Assembly: GCA_000509105.1 (NCBI GenBank)
Contig: BAIF02000110.1
Coordinates: 1-64,000 of the forward strand
Direction: 5' to 3'
Length of the DNA: 64,000 nucleotides
Source of the DNA: Clostridiales bacterium VE202-21
Lineage (GTDB): Bacteria; Bacillota; Clostridia; Lachnospirales; Lachnospiraceae
The notes under the pieces were generated by a model. It was not told the DNA's origin and ran no database searches. It worked only from the letters and a program-made list of their open reading frames with translations. Of this stretch, positions 37,880-47,673 are shown piece after piece. Numbering within the stretch: position 1 is the stretch's first letter; each line of letters opens with the position of its first letter. A program made the position numbers and the translations under genes.

Positions 37880-39268
37880 ATGGAAGACAGAAAAGTATTT
37901 TTGAACAAACACACAAATCTTTTGGAACTGGAAGAGCATATGTATCAGCTGGTGGATGTGGACTCGCCTAATGTGTTCCGCAACTTGTTCCACTATGATG
38001 AGATTCCGAAGATTGCTTTTAACGACAGGATTGTGCCTCACAATATGCCGGACGAAATCTGGATTACGGACACGACGTTCCGTGACGGACAGCAGTCACG
38101 TGCCCCCTACACAACAGAGCAGATAGTTACGATTTTTGATTATTTACATAAGCTTGGCGGGCCTAAGGGGAAGATCAGGCAGAGTGAATTTTTTCTGTAT
38201 AGTAATAAAGACCGGGATGCGGTTTATAAATGTCTGGAGATGGGATATGAATTTCCGGAAGTTACAAGCTGGATCCGGGCGAATAAGAAAGATTTTGAAC
38301 TGGTGAGGGAGATCGGGCTGAAGGAAACGGGGATTCTGGTCAGCTGCTCTGATTATCACATATTTTATAAACTGAAGATGAACCGAAGGGAAGCTCTGGA
38401 TCATTACCTTTCTGTTGTCAGAGAGTGTATGGAGACGGGGGTGAAACCAAGATGTCATCTGGAAGATATTACGAGATCTGATATTTATGGATTCGTAATC
38501 CCTTTCTGTCTGGAGCTGATGAAGCTTATGGAAGAGTATCAGATACCGGTTAAGATCCGTGTCTGTGATACCATGGGATATGGGGTGAATTTTCCGGGGG
38601 CGGTGATTCCGAGATCCGTACCGGGGATTATTTATGGACTGATGACACATGCTGGTGTTCCGAGTGAATTGATTGAATTCCATGGGCACAACGATTTCTA
38701 TAAGGCGGTCAATAATTCGACTACAGCTTGGCTGTACGGCGCATGCGGGGTGAACTGTTCCCTGTTTGGAATTGGGGAGCGTACGGGAAATACTCCGCTT
38801 GAAGCGATGGTATTTGAATATGCACAGCTCAGAGGAACGCTGGATGGGATGGATACAACTGTGATCACAGAGCTGGCGGAGTACTATGAAAAAGAGATCG
38901 GATACCGGGTTCCCTCCAGAACGCCGTTTGTCGGGAAGAATTTTAATGTAACCCGTGCCGGGATTCATGCGGATGGAATGCTCAAAAACGAAGAAATTTA
39001 TAATATTTTTGATACCGACAAATATTTAAACCGCCCGGCTCTTGTATCTGTCTCCAATACCTCCGGTATTGCGGGAATTGCATACTGGATTAACGCATAC
39101 TACAAGCTTCCTGCAGAACGGCAGGTGGATAAAAATTCAGAGCTTGTGCTGGCATTAAAGACCTGGGTGGACAAAGAATATGAAGAAGGTCGCGTTACAG
39201 TCTTGACAGATGACGAATTAGTTGCCAAAATAGACAGTGTATGCAGTGAACTGCATATAAAACTCTGA
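37880..39268 (+). CDS. Re-type citrate synthase (HMGL/homocitrate synthase superfamily)
   Basis: The 462-residue protein belongs to the DRE-TIM metallolyase family: DTTFRDGQQSRAPYT near residue 65, the metal ligands in EFHGHNDFYKAVNN, and VNCSLFGIGERTGNTPLEA. Length and sequence style (HNMPDEIWITDTTFRDGQQS, VPSRTPFVGKNFNVTRAGIHADG) fit the Re-citrate synthase of Clostridium kluyveri better than LeuA or NifV, which lack the long N-terminal stretch. Co-location with isocitrate dehydrogenase supports a citrate role, feeding 2-oxoglutarate and glutamate synthesis. AGGAGG lies upstream of the chosen ATG. Homocitrate synthase is the main alternative. Confidence 0.82.
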   Translation: MEDRKVFLNKHTNLLELEEHMYQLVDVDSPNVFRNLFHYDEIPKIAFNDRIVPHNMPDEIWITDTTFRDGQQSRAPYTTEQIVTIFDYLHKLGGPKGKIRQSEFFLYSNKDRDAVYKCLEMGYEFPEVTSWIRANKKDFELVREIGLKETGILVSCSDYHIFYKLKMNRREALDHYLSVVRECMETGVKPRCHLEDITRSDIYGFVIPFCLELMKLMEEYQIPVKIRVCDTMGYGVNFPGAVIPRSVPGIIYGLMTHAGVPSELIEFHGHNDFYKAVNNSTTAWLYGACGVNCSLFGIGERTGNTPLEAMVFEYAQLRGTLDGMDTTVITELAEYYEKEIGYRVPSRTPFVGKNFNVTRAGIHADGMLKNEEIYNIFDTDKYLNRPALVSVSNTSGIAGIAYWINAYYKLPAERQVDKNSELVLALKTWVDKEYEEGRVTVLTDDELVAKIDSVCSELHIKL

Positions 39269-39290
39269 CTTGGGAGGACATAAAAGCAAA

Positions 39291-39971
39291 ATGGAAGAAT
39301 ATCAGGACCATTCCTTAGGCAGCCGTGTTTTTCAGAGAATCCGTGACGATATCCTGAAGGGAAAGTATAAGGAACACGATGAGTTAAGGGAAAATACGAT
39401 CGGGAAAGAACTGGGGGTCAGCCGCACGCCCGTGCGAGAGGCACTGAGGCAGCTGGAGCTGGAAGGCCTAGTCTCTATCATCCCGAATAAGGGGGCATAT
39501 GTGACGGGAATATCTCCGAAGGATGTAAGTGACATCTATATGATCCGTTCTATGCTGGAGGGGCTGTGTGCGAGATGGGCTACAGAGAACATTACGGACG
39601 AGCAGCTGGATGAGCTGGACGAGATTATACTTCTTTCCGAGTTTCATATGAAAAAAGAGGGTGGAGGCAGTGCAGATCAGGTGACTGAGCTGGACGGCAA
39701 GTTCCATGCGATTTTATATGAGGCATCAAACAGTAAGATACTCAGCCATGTACTGACCGATTTCCACAAATATGTCCAACTGGCTCGGAGATCTTCCGTA
39801 GTCTCAGAAGAACGGGCCAGAAAGTCGATCCGGGAGCATAAGCAGATCCTGCGCGCAATCCGGGATAAAGATGCAGACCTTGCGGAGCAGCTCGCCAACG
39901 AGCATATTCTGCATGTCATACAGAACCTTAAAAGACAAGGTTATGAAGAAATATTAGGAGGAGACAGTTAA
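39291..39971 (+). CDS. GntR-family regulator, FCD domain
   Basis: The 226-residue protein has an N-terminal winged helix ([29 protein letters not shown]) and an all-helical FCD ligand domain ([15 protein letters not shown] ... [14 protein letters not shown] ... [10 protein letters not shown]). FCD regulators bind small acids at a metal site. It lies between Re-citrate synthase and isocitrate dehydrogenase with almost no spacing, so a citrate-cycle acid is a reasonable ligand guess. The start is uncertain: a TTG at 39270 is also in frame, and GGAGG lies 13 bases before the ATG used here. The palindrome in the operon promoter is the probable target. Confidence 0.92.
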   Translation: MEEYQDHSLGSRVFQRIRDDILKGKYKEHDELRENTIGKELGVSRTPVREALRQLELEGLVSIIPNKGAYVTGISPKDVSDIYMIRSMLEGLCARWATENITDEQLDELDEIILLSEFHMKKEGGGSADQVTELDGKFHAILYEASNSKILSHVLTDFHKYVQLARRSSVVSEERARKSIREHKQILRAIRDKDADLAEQLANEHILHVIQNLKRQGYEEILGGDS

Positions 39972-39972
39972 G

Positions 39973-41169
39973 ATGGAAAAGATTAAGATGAGTACACCGA
40001 TTGTTGAGATGGACGGGGATGAGATGACAAGAATCCTCTGGAAGATGATTAAAGATAATCTTCTGGAGCCTTACATCGAGCTGAATACGGAATATTACGA
40101 TCTGGGCCTGGAATATAGAAATGAAACGAACGACCAGGTAACCGTGGATTCCGCGAATGCCACAAAGAAGTACAAAGTAGCTGTTAAGTGTGCAACGATC
40201 ACCCCGAATGCGGCCCGCATGGATGAATATGACCTGAAGGAGATGTGGAAGAGCCCCAATGGGACCATCCGTGCAATTCTGGACGGTACAGTTTTCCGCG
40301 CGCCGATCGTCGTAAAAGGGATTGAGCCATGCGTTAAGAACTGGAAAAAGCCGATTACCATTGCCCGCCATGCATACGGTGATGTATATAAGGGCTCAGA
40401 GATGAAGATTCCGGGCGCAGGCAGGGTAGAACTTGTCTATACGGCGGAAGACGGAACAGAGACAAAAGAGCTCGTACATAATTTTGATGGCCCGGGTATC
40501 GTGCAGGGCATGCACAATATCAACCAGTCCATCGAAAGCTTTGCAAGAAGCTGCTTCAACTATGCTCTGGATACAAAACAGGATCTCTGGTTTGCGACAA
40601 AAGATACGATTTCCAAAAAATATGACCACACATTCAAGGACATTTTCCAGGAAATCTATGATGCTGAATACGATGAAAAATTCAAGGCTGCCGGGATCGA
40701 GTATTTCTACACACTGATTGATGATGCAGTAGCACGTGTTATGAAATCAGAGGGCGGATATATCTGGGCGTGCAAGAACTACGACGGCGACGTCATGAGC
40801 GACATGGTATCCTCAGCATTTGGATCACTCGCTATGATGACATCCGTGCTTGTGTCTCCCGACGGATATTATGAATATGAGGCTGCCCACGGAACCGTAC
40901 AGCGCCACTATTACAAGCACCTCAAGGGAGAGGAGACATCCACCAACTCAGTTGCAACCATTTTTGCATGGACCGGAGCTTTAAGAAAGCGCGGAGAACT
41001 GGATGGAAACCATGATTTGATGGCATTTGCAGACAGACTGGAAAAAGCGACCATTGACACAATAGAATCCGGAAGCATGACAAAAGATCTGGCGCTGATT
41101 ACAACGATTGAGAATCCGACGGTTCTCAACAGTGAGGACTTTATCAAAGCGATTGCAGCAAGGCTGTAA
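39973..41169 (+). CDS. icd: NADP-dependent isocitrate dehydrogenase, homodimeric eukaryote-like type
   Basis: The 398-residue enzyme converts isocitrate to 2-oxoglutarate with [20 protein letters not shown], the substrate loop [37 protein letters not shown] and [11 protein letters not shown] are typical of the type II (IDP-like) class, not the E. coli class. It begins one base after the GntR stop. With Re-citrate synthase it gives an oxidative route to glutamate; aconitase is not in the window. Confidence 0.95.
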   Translation: MEKIKMSTPIVEMDGDEMTRILWKMIKDNLLEPYIELNTEYYDLGLEYRNETNDQVTVDSANATKKYKVAVKCATITPNAARMDEYDLKEMWKSPNGTIRAILDGTVFRAPIVVKGIEPCVKNWKKPITIARHAYGDVYKGSEMKIPGAGRVELVYTAEDGTETKELVHNFDGPGIVQGMHNINQSIESFARSCFNYALDTKQDLWFATKDTISKKYDHTFKDIFQEIYDAEYDEKFKAAGIEYFYTLIDDAVARVMKSEGGYIWACKNYDGDVMSDMVSSAFGSLAMMTSVLVSPDGYYEYEAAHGTVQRHYYKHLKGEETSTNSVATIFAWTGALRKRGELDGNHDLMAFADRLEKATIDTIESGSMTKDLALITTIENPTVLNSEDFIKAIAARL

Positions 41170-41191
41170 ATTTTATCTACAATACAAAAAC

Positions 41192-41226
41192 GGACCGGCA
41201 CGCAGCTCTGCATGCGGTCCTTTTTT
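41192..41226 (+). terminator. Terminator of icd
   Basis: GGACCG and CGGTCC enclose a smaller GCAG/CTGC stem and are followed by six T residues. The T-run also begins the next hairpin. Confidence 0.85.
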
Positions 41227-41425
41227 CTGATCTAGGAAATTTCAAAGGAATTTCCTAGATCAGAAAAGCTGCGGGGGATGCACACGCCGCGATAAGGTAT
41301 ATAGCCGCAAAGCGGCATCGCGGCGGCGTCAAAGTGTGCAAGCCCCTCATAAGTGAGGAGATGGGGATTTGAGGTGGGCTTGCCCGCTTTGTTCGAAAGG
41401 AGTTGAAGTGGGCTTCCCCATTTTG
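41223..41425. repeat. Cluster of nested palindromes between icd and the ABC-F gene
   Basis: A perfect 19-bp hairpin (TTTTCTGATCTAGGAAATT with a 7-base loop, 41223-41267) is followed by a nested structure: GCACAC...GTGTGC around CGCCGCGAT...ATCGCGGCG around GCCGCAAAGCGGC. Then come GCAAGCCC...GGGCTTGC and two similar segments GTGGGCTTGCCC and GTGGGCTTCCCC. There is no coding. The set lies between convergent genes and could act as a two-way terminator. It lacks the motifs of elements A-C. Confidence 0.6.
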
Positions 41426-41428
41426 GCC

Positions 41429-43354
41429 TTATTCTGCAAGTTCTTCCCATTTTTCATAGAGAATCTCCAGTTCCCCTTCATTGGAAGCCTTTTCTGCAGC
41501 AAGTTCCTGGCATTTGACCGAGTTGGAATACACATCTTCATGAGTCATCAGCTCATCGATCTCTTCATTTCTTTCTTCCAGTACAGTGATGCGTTCTTCC
41601 GTCTTTTTCAGTTCATTCTGTCTTTTGCGCTCCCTGGCCTGCTGTTCCTTCTGTTCCTGCCAGCTCAGTTTTGCGTCTGAAACAGATTCCTTCGGAATAC
41701 CAGAATTATCCGTTCCCCTGGCTGCAGGGGAAGTATAGACGGCCGTCAGTTCCTCCTTTTTCTCCAGATAATAGTCATAATTGCCGATATAGTTTACAAA
41801 GGTCTGATTCACCAGCTCTAATATGCGGGTGGCTGTCTGGTTGATAAAATAGCGGTCGTGTGAGACGTATAATACGGTACCGGTATAGTCGTTAACCGCT
41901 TTTTCTAATATCTCTTTTGAGGTGATATCCAAATGGTTTGTGGGCTCATCGAGGATTAGGAAATTGGCCTCAGAAAGCATCAATTTTGCCAGCGATACGC
42001 GACCCTTCTCGCCGCCGCTCAGGTCCCCGATCAGTTTGTACACGTCATCACCGGTAAACTGGAATGCGGCGAGCGTATTTCTGATCTGCGTATTATTTAG
42101 GGTTGGATAGTCATCCGAAATCTCGTCAAATATATTTTTTTGGTCATGCAGCACATGGTGTTCCTGATCGTAATAACCGATTCTCACCTTAGATCCCAGG
42201 GTAAAGGAGCCCGTATCCGGGGGAACCACTTGATTGATAATCTTAAGCAGCGTGGTTTTCCCGGTGCCGTTGTCACCGATTACAGCCACATGTTCGCCGC
42301 GTCTGATATCAAAGCTGATATCCGTAAATAAGGTTTGACTGTCAAAACTCTTAGACAGCCCCTCCACTGAAAGCACGTCGTTGCCGCTCAGGCAAGAGGG
42401 TTCCAGAGAAAAATGAATCTCCTTCGCCGCCTCCTGGGGCTTATCGACCAGCGTCATCTTATCTAGCAGTTTTTCACGGCTTTCCGCGCGCTTGATAGAC
42501 TTCTCACGGTTGAATGAACGGAGTTTTTCAATGACGGCCTCCTGATGCTTGATTTCCCTCTGCTGGTTCAGATATTCTTTCATCATGGCGTCCCGGATCT
42601 GTTGCTTTTTGTCCGCATAGGCCTTGTAGTTGCCGGCGTACATCCGGACAGTCCCATGTTCGATCTCCACCACTTTTGTAACCACCCTGTTTAAGAAGAA
42701 ACGGTCGTGGGAGACGATAAATACAGCGCCCGGGTAGTTCAGCAGATAGGTCTCCAGCCAGGTGATGGAGTTCAAATCCAGATGGTTTGTTGGCTCATCC
42801 AGAAGCAGAATATCGGGTTTTGTGAGGAGCAATTTTCCCAGGGAAACTCTTGTTTTCTGGCCTCCGGAGAGGGTGTCCGTTTTTTTGTCAAAATCCTCCT
42901 CCTGGAAACCAAGTCCTTTGAGGACGCCTGTCAGCTCGCTTTCGTAAGCATAACCATTCTGTGCCTCAAACGATGACATCATGCGGTGATAGGTATCGAG
43001 CCTGCTCTGAAGGGCTTCACCGCTCAGAGACTTCAGTTCCTTTTCAATAGCACGGATTTGATTTTCCAACTCGATAATATCAGCCTTTGCTGTCTTTACT
43101 TCCTCATATATGGAGCGGCCGCCCTCGAGTTTCTGCTGCTGTGCAAGATATCCGAGAGTTTTCCCTTTTGTAACTACAATTTCACCGCTGTCGACTGGCT
43201 CTTCCTTTACGATCATCTTTAGAATGGTGGATTTTCCAGCCCCGTTTACTCCGACCAGAGCCGCTTTTTCCCTGTCTTCTATATGAAAAGAGCCGTCTCT
43301 GACAATGACCTGTCCACCGAAAGCTTTATTGAGATTATGGCATGCAAGTATCAT
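41429..43354 (-). CDS. ABC-F family ATPase (translation factor/resistance type)
   Basis: The 641-residue soluble protein has two ATPase domains joined by a charged linker: Walker A GVNGAGKST and GDNGTGKTT, signatures LSGGQKTRVSLGKLLL and LSGGEKGRVSLAKLML, and Walker B ILLLDEPTNHLD and FLILDEPTNHLD. A coiled C-terminal region (ERKRQNELKKTEERITVLEE) resembles Uup/YdiF. No membrane segments exist. ABC-F proteins act on stalled ribosomes; whether this one protects against antibiotics cannot be read from sequence. Confidence 0.94.
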   Translation of the reverse strand: MILACHNLNKAFGGQVIVRDGSFHIEDREKAALVGVNGAGKSTILKMIVKEEPVDSGEIVVTKGKTLGYLAQQQKLEGGRSIYEEVKTAKADIIELENQIRAIEKELKSLSGEALQSRLDTYHRMMSSFEAQNGYAYESELTGVLKGLGFQEEDFDKKTDTLSGGQKTRVSLGKLLLTKPDILLLDEPTNHLDLNSITWLETYLLNYPGAVFIVSHDRFFLNRVVTKVVEIEHGTVRMYAGNYKAYADKKQQIRDAMMKEYLNQQREIKHQEAVIEKLRSFNREKSIKRAESREKLLDKMTLVDKPQEAAKEIHFSLEPSCLSGNDVLSVEGLSKSFDSQTLFTDISFDIRRGEHVAVIGDNGTGKTTLLKIINQVVPPDTGSFTLGSKVRIGYYDQEHHVLHDQKNIFDEISDDYPTLNNTQIRNTLAAFQFTGDDVYKLIGDLSGGEKGRVSLAKLMLSEANFLILDEPTNHLDITSKEILEKAVNDYTGTVLYVSHDRYFINQTATRILELVNQTFVNYIGNYDYYLEKKEELTAVYTSPAARGTDNSGIPKESVSDAKLSWQEQKEQQARERKRQNELKKTEERITVLEERNEEIDELMTHEDVYSNSVKCQELAAEKASNEGELEILYEKWEELAE

Positions 43355-43547
43355 AAGAAACCTCCTGTTGTCTTCTGTATCGGGCCTCCCAGTTGTACTT
43401 CAGCCGCCGAACCCCGCTTGTTGTCTTAAAAAATAAGCATTAATTTTTCAGCTATGCTGAAAACCTGTCCGCGGGGCATGAGCTGCGGGATGCCTTTGAG
43501 TATACTTATTTCATTATAACGAAAATAGTTTAAAATACAACTAAAAT

Positions 43548-43576
43548 TTGACTTTGCCCGTACAATTCTATATAAT
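43548..43576 (+). promoter_or_regulatory. Promoter of rex
   Basis: TTGACT (43548-43553), a 17-base spacer and TATAAT (43571-43576) lie 31 bases before the rex start. I see no Rex operator here. Confidence 0.75.
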
Positions 43577-43607
43577 ATGAAATAGATTAAGTTTGGAGGG
43601 GATAGCT

Positions 43608-44252
43608 GTGGAAGATAGAGAGATATCACGTGCGGTAATTGGACGGCTGCCCAGATATTACAGATATTTGGGAGAATTACTGGATGCAGGAGTAGAACGG
43701 ATTTCATCAAATGACCTGAGCAAGAAGATGAGCGTCACTGCATCTCAGATTCGCCAGGATTTAAACAACTTCGGTGGCTTCGGCCAGCAGGGATATGGAT
43801 ACAATGTTAAGTATCTCTATACAGAGATCGGAAAGATTCTGGGACTGAACAGAAAACATAACGTAATCATAATAGGAGCGGGTAACCTGGGGCAGGCGCT
43901 TGCCAATTACGCGGCCTTTGAAAAGAGCGGTTTTATACTGCAGGGTATTTTTGATGTGAATCCAAGACTGGAAGGGGTAACAATACGAGGAATCCCGATC
44001 CGTATGATGGACGACCTGAGAGAATTTGTTGAAAATACGGACATAGAGATTGCCGCACTGACGATTCCAAAGTCAAAAGCGGTGGAAGTAGCCGATATGC
44101 TTGTTGAGAATGGTATCAAGGGCATATGGAATTTTGCGCACACTGATCTGCACCTGCCGGATGATGTGATCGTAGAAAGTGTACATTTGTCTGATAGTTT
44201 GATGAAACTGTCCTATAATATCAGCCGTTACAATGAAGAACATGATAATTGA
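43608..44252 (+). CDS. rex: Redox-sensing transcriptional repressor Rex
   Basis: The 214-residue protein has an N-terminal winged helix (RISSNDLSKKMSVTASQIRQDLNNFGGFGQQG) and a Rossmann domain with GAGNLGQALANY, ending in a domain-swap helix. Rex binds DNA when NAD is high and lets go when NADH rises, controlling fermentation genes. I use the GTG at 43608 because GGAGGGG lies six bases upstream; a TTG at 43593 would itself overlap that site. A Rex-type operator occurs in the adh promoter of this window. Confidence 0.95.
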   Translation: MEDREISRAVIGRLPRYYRYLGELLDAGVERISSNDLSKKMSVTASQIRQDLNNFGGFGQQGYGYNVKYLYTEIGKILGLNRKHNVIIIGAGNLGQALANYAAFEKSGFILQGIFDVNPRLEGVTIRGIPIRMMDDLREFVENTDIEIAALTIPKSKAVEVADMLVENGIKGIWNFAHTDLHLPDDVIVESVHLSDSLMKLSYNISRYNEEHDN

Positions 44253-44264
44253 TTAATAATATAA

Positions 44265-44301
44265 AACGTGTAACAAAGGTGCTGCGCCTTCGTTGCACGT
44301 T
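44265..44301 (+). terminator. Hairpin behind rex
   Basis: AACGTGTAACAAAGG pairs with CCTTCGTTGCACGTT (15 bp, two G-T pairs). A second hairpin GTGCG...CGCAC follows at 44323-44361. They lie in the 193-base gap before nnr, which otherwise holds nothing that I recognise. Confidence 0.5.
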
Positions 44302-44445
44302 ATTTCGCTTATTAGGAAACGTGCGCCTATCAGATACAATCCCATTGGGGATACGCACAGTGGTATTAGAGGCAGATGCCAGTGCGGCCGCTGCGGACGC
44401 GGGTTTCACAAGCGAAACTCTATAAAAATAAAGGAGAGTGAGTAT

Positions 44446-45950
44446 ATGAGATATCTGCCTACCGGTGAATGGATGCAGAAAGCTGACAATTACACGATCC
44501 ATGAGATCGGGATTCCCTCTATGGTGCTTATGGAGCGGGCTGCTCTGGCGGCAGTGGCCGTCATGGAGCAGGAAAAGATCAATACACACAGAACGCTGGT
44601 GGTCTGCGGCTCCGGCAACAACGGCGGCGACGGCTTTGCAGTTGCGCGCCTGTTAAAAGAAAAAGGCTGTGATGTTGAGGCCGCTTTCATCGGAAACGAA
44701 GAATCCAGGTCTCCTGACTGCATGCAGCAAATGAAAATCGCTGAAAATTGCGGTGTTCCTGTAGTAACAACAATCAGCAGGAAGGAATATACTGTTATAG
44801 TGGATGCCGTTTTCGGCGTGGGCCTGAACCGGGAAGTCTCGGGAGCATACGCGGCAAATATTAAAAAGATGAATGCGCTGCCGGGGCAGAAGGTTGCCAT
44901 AGATATCCCTTCCGGCATCTGCTCAGCCACAGGAAAGGTACTAGGGACGGCATTTTCAGCCGATCTGACGGTTACTTTTGAGTGCGAAAAGCTGGGCTGT
45001 GTTTTACATCCAGCTGCCAATATGCCGGAAAAACTGTTGCCGTATCCATCGGAATCAGCCGGAAGCTTTTTGAAAAAGAACCGGGTGTCTGCTACACATT
45101 TGAAAAATCGGACCTGCCGGAGCTGATCCCGCCCCGAAGGCCCAATTCACATAAAGGAACCTATGGGAAGATCCTGATGATTACCGGAAGCCGCGGTATG
45201 TCGGGCGCCGCATATCTGAGTGCGAAGGCCGCGTATAGATGCGGCGCGGGTCTGGTCCGGATTTATACACATGAAGATAACCGGGTGATATTGCAGCAGC
45301 TTTTACCGGAAGCGATTGTCAGCACTTATACTGAATATGAGGAAGAAGCCATTCGTGATCTCCTCGCATGGGCGGATGTGGTCTGCATTGGCTGCGGGCT
45401 GGGACAGAGCCGTGTTACGGAGAGTATCTTAACTCAGGTCGTGAAAGAGGTTCAGATTCCCTGCGTGATAGATGCAGATGGACTGAATATACTGGGGTGC
45501 CATCCGGAATTGCTTGAAGAGCGGGAGCGGCCCATTGTCCTGACCCCGCACTTGAAAGAAATGTCCGGCCTGCTGGGCTGTTCTGTTACAGAGCTGCAGG
45601 AAAAGCGTTTCGAGATGACCAGGTCTTTTACAGACAGAGCTGGTGTTGTTTGCGTCTTAAAGGATGCACGTACAATTGCGGCCAAGTGGGATCGTCAGAT
45701 ATTCGTCAATACTGCAGGAAACAGTTCCATGGCAAAGGCCGGGGCCGGAGACGTGCTCGCGGGAGTCATTGCAGGGCTGATGGCGCAGGGACTGAAGCCT
45801 TATGAGGCGGCTGTCTGCGGAGTATACCTGCACGCCTGCGCAGGAGACGAGGCCAAAGCCGCCAGGGGTTCCTACAGTGTGCTGGCAGAAGATTTAACGG
45901 CGGGAATCGGGGACTGCCTAAAAAGAACAGAGGAGAGTATGGAGCAATGA
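44446..45950 (+). CDS. nnr: Bifunctional NAD(P)H-hydrate epimerase/dehydratase (frameshifted)
   Basis: This enzyme repairs hydrated NAD(P)H. The N-terminal epimerase domain has GSGNNGGDGFAVARLL and DAVFGVGLNREVSG; the C-terminal ADP-dependent dehydratase has MITGSRGMSGAAYLSAKAAY, LTPHLKEM and NTAGNSSMAKAGAGDVLAG. Between them, at about 45013, CCAGCTGCC must be CCAGGCTGCC (HPGCQYAGK) to keep the frame, so one G is missing. Restored length is about 501 residues, normal for the fusion. AAGGAGAG precedes the ATG. alr overlaps its stop by four bases. Confidence 0.92.
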
Positions 45951-47110
45951 AACAGTTTAACAGGGTATTTGCCAGGGTAGACCTGGATGCCGTATCATAT
46001 AATATGGAACAGATGAGGCGGCGGATTGGGGAAGGGGCGCAGATCATCGCCGTGATAAAGATGGATGGGTACGGCCATGGCGCCGTGCCGATTGCGGAAA
46101 TGTTTGAAGAAAAGGATTACATATGGGGCTACGCCACCGCAAGCCTGGAGGAGGCTGCAGCTCTCCGGAAGGAAGGGATTAAAAAACCAATTCTCGTACT
46201 CGGCTGTATTTTCCCGGAGCAGTATGAGGAGATGATTCTTAAGGATATCCGTGCTACTGTTTATATGAAGGAGATGGCGGAAGGCATGTCAAAAGCCGCG
46301 GCAAAGCTCGGCAGAACAGCACATATACATATTAAAGTTGATACAGGGATGGGAAGGCTTGGATTCTTGCCCGGCCCGGAGAGTGTAAAGGCCATCCGGG
46401 AGATCGGCAGGCTGCCTAATATAGGGATCGAGGGAATGTATACGCATTTTGCCAAAGCCGATGAGACCGACAAGAGCTACACACATAAGCAGCACGAAAA
46501 GTTTGAATGGATGAAGAAGGCCCTGGAGGCGGAAGGAACTTCCATTACATATTATCATTGTGACAACAGCGCCGGGATTATCGACTTCCCGGACATGAAA
46601 CATAATCTGGTCCGCGCGGGTATTTCCACATACGGAATGTACCCGTCAGGGGAGGTCTCGCGGGAAGCTGTGAGCCTCAAGCCAGCGCTTGAGCTGATCA
46701 GCCACGTTACTTTTGTGAAGGAAGTAGAAGCGGGGGCTTCCATCAGCTACGGCGGCACTTTCATTGCACCTAAGAAGATGAAAGTAGCTACAATTCCTGT
46801 CGGGTACGGTGACGGATACGCCAGAGGGCTTTCGAATAAAGCTGACGTGCTGATCCGCGGCAGGCGGGCCAGGATACTTGGAAGGGTCTGTATGGACCAG
46901 TTTATGGTTGATGTAACAGATATCCCGGGTGTGACGTTCATGGACCAGGCTGTTCTGGTCGGCTCCGATGGGGAGGAACACATCTCTGTGGAGGAACTAA
47001 GCGGTCTCTGCGGACGTTTTAACTATGAGTTCGTCTGCTGTCTGGGCAGAAGGATCCCAAGGGTTTATACCAGGAACGGGGAAGTTGTAAAACAAGTAGA
47101 ATATTTCTAG
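45947..47110 (+). CDS. alr: Alanine racemase
   Basis: The 387-residue PLP enzyme makes D-alanine for peptidoglycan. The PLP lysine is in AVIKMDGYGHGAVP (where AVVKANAYGHG is more usual), the catalytic tyrosine in ISYGGTFIAP, and the C-terminal barrel segment RVCMDQFMVDVTDIPG is conserved. ATGA overlap couples it to nnr. Confidence 0.96.
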   Translation: MKQFNRVFARVDLDAVSYNMEQMRRRIGEGAQIIAVIKMDGYGHGAVPIAEMFEEKDYIWGYATASLEEAAALRKEGIKKPILVLGCIFPEQYEEMILKDIRATVYMKEMAEGMSKAAAKLGRTAHIHIKVDTGMGRLGFLPGPESVKAIREIGRLPNIGIEGMYTHFAKADETDKSYTHKQHEKFEWMKKALEAEGTSITYYHCDNSAGIIDFPDMKHNLVRAGISTYGMYPSGEVSREAVSLKPALELISHVTFVKEVEAGASISYGGTFIAPKKMKVATIPVGYGDGYARGLSNKADVLIRGRRARILGRVCMDQFMVDVTDIPGVTFMDQAVLVGSDGEEHISVEELSGLCGRFNYEFVCCLGRRIPRVYTRNGEVVKQVEYF

Positions 47111-47211
47111 TACATCATAAAGATTGTCCAAAGTTTTCGTGCACTTGCATACATCCGAAAAAAGCGGGAATACTCAAGTATCAAAGTATTAGAATCGGAG
47201 TGTGAAGTGAT

Positions 47212-47559
47212 TTGGTAATTAAAAGAGGCGATATATATTATGCAGATTTGAGTCCTGTCGTGGGCTCGGAACAGGGCGGTATCCGTCCTGTACTGATTAT
47301 ACAAAATGACGTGGGCAACAAGCACAGCCCTACGGTAATCTGTGCGGCTATCACATCCAGGATGAATAAAGCAAAACTTCCTACCCATATTGAAATCAGT
47401 GCAGAGAAATACCATATTGTAAAGAATTCCGTGATCCTGCTGGAGCAGATCCGGACGATCGACAAGCAGCGTCTGAAAGAATTTGTCTGCCATGTAGACA
47501 GTGGAATGATGAAGCGGGTGAACGATGCGATCCGGATCAGTCTGGAACTTCCTACATAA
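47212..47559 (+). CDS. mazF: MazF/PemK-family mRNA interferase
   Basis: The 115-residue product matches the single-domain MazF/NdoA toxins that cut RNA at short motifs: [42 protein letters not shown] and [13 protein letters not shown]. It begins with TTG, with GGAG and GAAG sequences upstream. In Bacillus the antitoxin gene lies between alr and ndoA; here the 101-base gap holds no antitoxin reading frame. Confidence 0.92.
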   Translation: MVIKRGDIYYADLSPVVGSEQGGIRPVLIIQNDVGNKHSPTVICAAITSRMNKAKLPTHIEISAEKYHIVKNSVILLEQIRTIDKQRLKEFVCHVDSGMMKRVNDAIRISLELPT

Positions 47560-47673
47560 CCCAGAGATGAATCTGTTAAGAAAGAATTGAAATATACAAA
47601 AAAGAGTGGTAAAATTGTATGGCAAGTTCTGCGGATAGAATACGTAAAGAAAATTTAAAAGAGGAGATTAGAG

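Noticed and set aside
44361..44428. A short frame ending EADASAAAADAGFTSETL before nnr
   Set aside because: It looks protein-like but has no start, ribosome site or family match that I can name, so I do not list it as a pseudogene.
44293..44445. N-terminal extension of nnr in the upstream open frame
   Set aside because: The extra residues are low-complexity and Arg/Cys-rich and overlap the hairpins behind rex. A good ribosome site supports the start at 44446.
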